Assembly: GCA_046485045.1 (NCBI GenBank)
Contig: JAWOHT010000242.1
Coordinates: 1 to 9,754, forward strand
Direction of reading: 5' to 3'
Length of the DNA: 9,754 bases
Origin: JAFGPL01 sp046485045
Lineage (GTDB): Bacteria; Bacteroidota; Bacteroidia; Bacteroidales; UBA10428
Positions 6,493 to 9,754 of this stretch are shown in pieces. Position 1 is the stretch's first letter; each line of letters starts with the position of its first letter. The position numbers and the translations under genes are program-made. The notes under the pieces are model-generated. The model was not told the DNA's origin and searched no databases. It saw only the letters and a list, made by a program, of their open reading frames with translations.

Positions 6493-8706
6493 TTATTCTT
6501 TAATTAATGATTGGGTATAAATTTCACCTCCATTTTCAATATAAATGAAATATTGACCAGATGGCTGGTTGCTAATATCAATCTCAACATTATTGGAATA
6601 ATCTTCTTTGAAATATACAAGGTTACCATTCAGACTGTAAACCCTGACGGCAAAGGTTTCATTAAAGTTTGTTTTTACCCTGAATATCCCGTTTGAGGGG
6701 TTTGGATAAAGAACTGCATTGGCAAAAGGTAAGTTTTCAATGACAGTTGCAGGTGTTATGGTTACAGTAAGAGAGTCTGGTACGATATATATATTGTCTA
6801 CATTAAAATACAAAGGTGTATTTATGCCAAACATTCCCACATCCGATGAAGTTAGGTCAAACAGCAAGGTATCTGTCATGCCAAGTGAGCTTAGTTCGAT
6901 CCATTGCCAGGTTTTTACGATATAGTCTTTCTTGTTATCGTTAAAGCGGTAGTCGGCCAGGTAAAAGTCAATGGTATCTGTTTCAGTGCCATCTTTCTTG
7001 CCCCATACAGATAGCTTTAGATAATCGGGGTCATTGCCGTCTTCGCCCCCGAATTTTTTTGCAAATGCATCTCCCTGTTCCATAGAAAGTGCAGCATAGG
7101 CGCTGTTTGTAACATATAAGCCTTTGACCAGATGAGATTTACTGTCACTATACGATAAAGGCAAAGGTTTGGTTGTTGCTGTAATCCAATCGGTAGCAAC
7201 ATAGGCTACGCCATAGTTTTTCCCATCAGAGGCCAAAGTATCAAACCCGGCTCCAGTAATCGCGCTGTACTGGTTGAAATAACCCGTGGTAGCAACATCC
7301 GATGTATTTGAATATGCCCATCCCTCCCAGAAGCCGCCAGAGTGGCTGTTTGCGAATGTTGCCAGTCCGCTTGCAAAGCCGCCTGAGCTATCTGAACCGT
7401 TCCAGTAACTCTCCTGCGCTAGCGCAAGGTTTTCGAAATCTGTAACAACATAGTTGCCATATATTTCAGGTTGAACCCCTACGGTTATTTTTTCTGTTAC
7501 CGACAGATGGTTCGAGGTTGCTTTAACCCAAATATTTGTCTGTCCGGCTTTTAAAATATTGATTATAAGCAGTGAGTCATTGCTTATACTTCCCGAAGCA
7601 ACTATGTCGTGAGAGTTTGAGATAATCTCATACGAGAATGCAACGGTATCGTCCGTGTCGGTGAAGTGGTTGTTCAGGTTTATTTCTATGCCTGCATCTT
7701 CTTCGAAAGCCGAAATAATATCAAACGGCAAAGCAAGCTTTGGTGGGGCGCTTCTTTGGACTTTGGCAACCGGTCTTGCCACAGACAATATATAAACTCC
7801 ATTGCCATTGGTATGGTCAAGCACGTTTCCACAAGTCTTAATCATGGTCAGCCAATCCATTCCATCGGCAGTAAGGGCAAGGGTATCGAAATTGAATCCG
7901 TCGCCTGATGTTCCATTCCAGACAGCCAACACTTTGTCGGATGATGGACTATTTATATTAAACAGAATATTTCCGGCGGTATCAACTTCACAATCATATG
8001 CTGCATTGGGCAAATCGGTTAGTTTTATGGCATCACCGGGTTTTAACGTATCACCAGTATTGTGAATTACTTCGGCCACAGCGGCACTGTCCCAGCGATA
8101 TAAGGCATTCGGGCCTGAGGTAGAATAAAAATTTGTGCCATAGTACACATTTCCTTTAGCATCGGCAGCCAGTCCGGCAGAACTGCCTCCTGTTTCAATT
8201 ATCCTGCGGTGGTTATCGGCGCCGGTAGTGTCAAGTAAAAAAACAGAAGCGGGGTCTTGCCAGTCTGAGCTGTTTAAACCTGATACCAGGATATTGTCAT
8301 TTAAGAATTCAAGGTCGAAATTTCCTGATAGATGCGCCTGCAGGTCCCATACACCCGATTCAATATTTATGCTGTAAATACGGTCGTCGGTATTGCCCGG
8401 GTTGGTGAAACCTGCCCAAATCTCTTTGCCGTTGGGCGAAATAGTTAAAAAGCTTGGCCACGACGTGTAACCTGAAGGTTTTCCGTACCTTCTTATCTGT
8501 TGTTCTGTTTTCAGGTTAAAACAACGTATTGTGTCACCGTCATTTGCATATAGAAGGCTATCGTGAACTTCAAATGTCGCAAATCCCTGATAATTTACAA
8601 GAATATCTTTTGTTTTATAACTTCTACCCGGGGTAAGGTAACTTTGTGCTGTTGTTGATGTAATAAAAAGCAATAGGAGGATAACAGATGAAATTGTTTT
8701 TTTCAT
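6493..8706 (-). CDS. btuH: BtuH-like DUF4465 protein with propeller and T9SS tail
   Basis: First gene of the riboswitch operon, predicted to bind corrinoid outside the cell. Domains in order are a signal peptide (1-20, MKKTISSVILLLLFITSTTA) and a DUF5074/YncE-like propeller (about 25-315). An Ig/cadherin-like domain (about 330-412, with DTDD) comes next, then DUF4465 (about 420-645: TDFENLALAQESYWNGSDSS, GGFASGLATFANSH, GYFNQYSAI, FNVDNIYIVP). Last is a T9SS type A sorting tail (about 660-737: LYPNPSNGIF...VYSLNGNLVYF...QPSGQYFIYIENGG). I choose the ATG at 8706; extending to 8721 needs a TTG start and adds only MKNKP. DUF4465 is the family of BtuH, a B12-binding surface protein of gut Bacteroides. 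The fused propeller and T9SS tail make this protein unusually large. It lies 8 bp before the next gene, and expression should be repressed by cobalamin through the upstream riboswitch. Confidence 0.9.
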   Translation of the reverse strand: MKKTISSVILLLLFITSTTAQSYLTPGRSYKTKDILVNYQGFATFEVHDSLLYANDGDTIRCFNLKTEQQIRRYGKPSGYTSWPSFLTISPNGKEIWAGFTNPGNTDDRIYSINIESGVWDLQAHLSGNFDLEFLNDNILVSGLNSSDWQDPASVFLLDTTGADNHRRIIETGGSSAGLAADAKGNVYYGTNFYSTSGPNALYRWDSAAVAEVIHNTGDTLKPGDAIKLTDLPNAAYDCEVDTAGNILFNINSPSSDKVLAVWNGTSGDGFNFDTLALTADGMDWLTMIKTCGNVLDHTNGNGVYILSVARPVAKVQRSAPPKLALPFDIISAFEEDAGIEINLNNHFTDTDDTVAFSYEIISNSHDIVASGSISNDSLLIINILKAGQTNIWVKATSNHLSVTEKITVGVQPEIYGNYVVTDFENLALAQESYWNGSDSSGGFASGLATFANSHSGGFWEGWAYSNTSDVATTGYFNQYSAITGAGFDTLASDGKNYGVAYVATDWITATTKPLPLSYSDSKSHLVKGLYVTNSAYAALSMEQGDAFAKKFGGEDGNDPDYLKLSVWGKKDGTETDTIDFYLADYRFNDNKKDYIVKTWQWIELSSLGMTDTLLFDLTSSDVGMFGINTPLYFNVDNIYIVPDSLTVTITPATVIENLPFANAVLYPNPSNGIFRVKTNFNETFAVRVYSLNGNLVYFKEDYSNNVEIDISNQPSGQYFIYIENGGEIYTQSLIKE

Positions 8707-8753
8707 TGGTTTATTTTTCAATGGTTATTTAAAAGTCTGAAACTGTAGAACGG

Positions 8754-8862
8754 GTAGCTTTCGTTGCACAAATTCAAATACCCCAAAATGCAGAAGTATA
8801 GTTTTTTTGAAGAAATAAAGAAGGACTAATTCTTTATTCTTCACTTTTCACCCGAAAGCTAC
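8754..8862 (-). promoter_or_regulatory. Structured leader between riboswitch and first gene
   Basis: A perfect 10-bp inverted repeat, CGAAAGCTAC (8853-8862) and GTAGCTTTCG (8754-8763), brackets about 90 nt of the leader RNA. Inside is a second AT-rich hairpin, 8809-8822 against 8830-8842, fully paired apart from one bulged base around a 7-nt loop. Transcribed from the minus strand, the outer arms could form a long-range stem downstream of the riboswitch. Neither hairpin is followed by a U-run on the minus strand, so neither looks like an ordinary intrinsic terminator. A role in the riboswitch's expression platform, or in mRNA stability and translation, is inference. Confidence 0.5.
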
Positions 8863-8871
8863 GAATTCTAA

Positions 8872-9082
8872 TTGCAGGCAGGTCTTCTGGCTTGTCCGTT
8901 TTCTGACAGCCTTCCCATCCCGACAACTCGGGACAGTGGCAAGGGGTGTGTCAAAAACTTTAAAAGGACTTACAGCTACGGGGATAGCTCCCGACTTCCC
9001 TCCTTTGAATAATTTACAGTTGGAGAGGCACGGGATTCCCTTTTCATCTCTATTGAAATTATCAATAAAGAAACCTGCAATA
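8872..9082 (-). promoter_or_regulatory. Cobalamin riboswitch (adenosylcobalamin, class I type)
   Basis: On the minus strand the conserved elements occur in order. First is the 5' P1 strand GCAGGT (9078-9073), then AAAAGGGAATCCCGTGC near 9045-9028. Next comes GGAGCTATCCCCGTAGCTGT, a close match to the family's GAGCTGTCCCCGCAACTGT core. CCACTG and GGGAAGGC follow, and finally the B12 box AGCCAGAAGACCTGCC (8892-8877). The final GACCTGC pairs with the 5' GCAGGT to close P1. The RNA should bind adenosylcobalamin and reduce expression of the four downstream genes. The P1-closing 3' edge is about 166 nt before the ATG at 8706, longer than needed for direct occlusion of the start. A short open frame across this region is not a gene. 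Confidence 0.96.
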
Positions 9083-9180
9083 ACAGAATGCAATATTAAG
9101 CTTTAAATATTATTCTTAAAAATAAATTTCCTTAAATTCATAAATAAAAATGTAAATAATTGGTAATAAACACCCTTTTC

Positions 9181-9224
9181 CGGCAGGCAGTGACTCAGGG
9201 TGGCTGTTGAGCGAAGTCGAAGCC
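9181..9224. repeat. GC-rich interspersed-repeat-like island
   Basis: A GC-rich patch with GAGCGAAGTCGAAGCC (9210-9224 region, containing CGAAG twice) stands in otherwise very AT-rich intergenic DNA between the hydrolase fragment and the riboswitch. The complement GGCTTCGACTTCGCTCAAC resembles a short repeat seen scattered between genes in many bacterial genomes. Only one copy is in the window, so repeat status comes from recognition and not from internal evidence. The rest of the gap (9083-9330) is AT-rich and must hold the operon promoter, but I could not pick a convincing TTTG / TAnnTTTG pair. Confidence 0.35.
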
Positions 9225-9330
9225 TTATGTAAAAATGAAAATTAAGTTGCGGATATAACGAATACTATAATGATAAATGATTTTTATCTTCAAAGTCATA
9301 TTCCAGCAATGCTTAAATGCCGGTTATTCT

Positions 9331-9591
9331 TTATTTCCAGGCAAGAGAACATTTTCCGATTGCATAAAATTTAGCGCCATTATTTTTCATCATAGCTGTA
9401 TAAACAACGGTAAAGGTGCCATCGTCTTCTTCGATTGCACAAAGGGGTGTGCGCATTGCATGATCGCCATCTTCAGCCCAAATATCATCGCCATACTGTA
9501 CTTTTACCCGGGTTTCTTTTTCCCAGTTAATGCCGTCGTTTGAAAGACTATAACCTATTTCCTGGTCGCCAAAATATTCTCCCGGACCCAT
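9331..9591 (-). CDS. C-terminal fragment of a propeller-type glycoside hydrolase-like protein
   Basis: The frame reads GPGEYFGDQEIGYSLSNDGI, then NWEKETRVKVQYGDDIWAED, MRTPLCAIEEDDGTFTVVYT and AMMKNNGAKFYAIGKCSLAWK. The pattern 'IGYSLSNDGINWEKE' followed by 'TFTVVYTAM...FYAIG' is the blade signature of five-bladed-propeller glycosidases and their relatives (GH43/GH32/GH117-like). The stop near 9331 looks like a natural C-terminus. Upstream of about 9595 the same frame turns Arg/Gly-rich and hits a stop at 9693-9691, with no propeller sequence. The gene is therefore truncated at its 5' side by the compositional junction, and the ATG at 9591 is probably an internal Met. The hydrolase family and substrate cannot be assigned from one or two blades. 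It lies on the operon strand but is separated from the riboswitch by about 250 bp. Confidence 0.6.
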   Translation of the reverse strand: MGPGEYFGDQEIGYSLSNDGINWEKETRVKVQYGDDIWAEDGDHAMRTPLCAIEEDDGTFTVVYTAMMKNNGAKFYAIGKCSLAWK

Positions 9592-9593
9592 AC

Positions 9594-9754
9594 CTGGGCC
9601 TTGAGCAGCTCGGCCCCGAATCGCATGGTGGCTTTTTTGCCCCTGATCCCGTCTTCCTCGTCTTTTCGGTGCCGCCGGGTGATGTCGGCGTCATGGGTCA
9701 GCAGGTCGGTGATATCCGGTCCGGGAATGAGGGCTTTCGGCAGGATCTTTCCGA
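9594..9754 (-). other. GC-rich edge with open frame of unknown protein
   Basis: From about 9595 to the end the sequence is roughly 60% GC or more by eye, against a strongly AT-rich interior. The best coding frame is minus (9752-9594), 53 codons, mostly with G or C in third position. It includes KALIPGPDITDLLTHDADIT, RRHRKDEEDG and KKATMRFGAELLKAQ. It is open to the window edge and runs into the AT-rich side until a TAG near 9557. I do not recognise the protein. Plus-strand frames are also open here but have weaker third-position GC bias. The segment interrupts the glycoside hydrolase-like gene, so it is either inserted foreign DNA or an assembly join. Confidence 0.35.

Noticed and set aside
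8809..8842. AT-rich hairpin as an intrinsic terminator of the riboswitch
   Set aside because: On the transcribed minus strand the hairpin is followed by an A-run, not a U-run, so it does not fit a rho-independent terminator.
8848..9093. An 81-codon open frame on the minus strand
   Set aside because: It covers the conserved cobalamin riboswitch elements, including the B12 box, and has no protein-like features; the conservation is that of an RNA.
27..9600. CCTGGGCC present at both edges (27-34 and 9593-9600) as a possible target-site duplication
   Set aside because: The left copy lies well inside the GC-rich segment, not at its AT-rich boundary, and eight bases shared between two GC-rich stretches can be chance.
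1..9754. CRISPR array, tRNA or rRNA genes
   Set aside because: No regularly spaced direct repeats, tRNA cloverleaf with CCA-type end, or rRNA sequence was seen on either strand.
1..9754. The window as a closed circular element
   Set aside because: Joining the two ends does not extend the minus-strand frames into one clean reading frame, and no terminal overlap is visible.

Overview
The window looks like DNA from a member of the Bacteroidota that has a type IX secretion system. Two proteins end in T9SS sorting tails, one is a Bacteroidota-type surface lipoprotein, genes start without clear Shine-Dalgarno sequences, and the body is AT-rich. The genus cannot be told; an environmental Bacteroidales/Marinilabiliales-like organism fits better than gut Bacteroides, because gut Bacteroides generally lack T9SS.

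The core (about 9082 down to 1896, minus strand) is a vitamin B12 acquisition operon. A class-I cobalamin riboswitch (8872-9082) precedes a structured leader of about 165 nt and four tightly packed genes. These are a large T9SS-exported protein with an N-terminal propeller and a DUF4465 (BtuH-type) domain, a conserved B12-locus surface protein with a calcium-loop-like motif and a T9SS tail, a BtuB-type TonB-dependent receptor, and a BtuG-type beta-propeller lipoprotein. The likely division of labour is capture of corrinoid at the cell surface by the DUF4465 protein and the BtuG-like lipoprotein, hand-over to the BtuB-like outer-membrane channel, and shut-off of the whole set when adenosylcobalamin binds the leader RNA. 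No btuF, btuC or btuD genes are in the window.

Downstream of the operon (1539-1909) lies the scar of a Y1/REP-associated (IS200-like) transposase with its catalytic centre deleted. The scar overlaps the 3' end of the btuG-like gene and is followed by a strong hairpin. Convergent to the operon is a more AT-rich, accessory-looking gene (286-1533, plus strand) for an exported outer-membrane beta-barrel protein. A roughly 140-bp palindromic, attC-like element (131-276) precedes it. The two palindromes share TGCACCATAAA at their right edges, and every mismatch noted in their main stems is a G-T wobble on the minus strand.

Upstream of the operon (9331-9591) is the 3' end of a propeller-type glycoside-hydrolase-like gene, cut off at about 9595. 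Both window edges (1 to about 90, and about 9595-9754) are GC-rich and differ in codon use from everything between. They may be foreign DNA or an assembly chimera.
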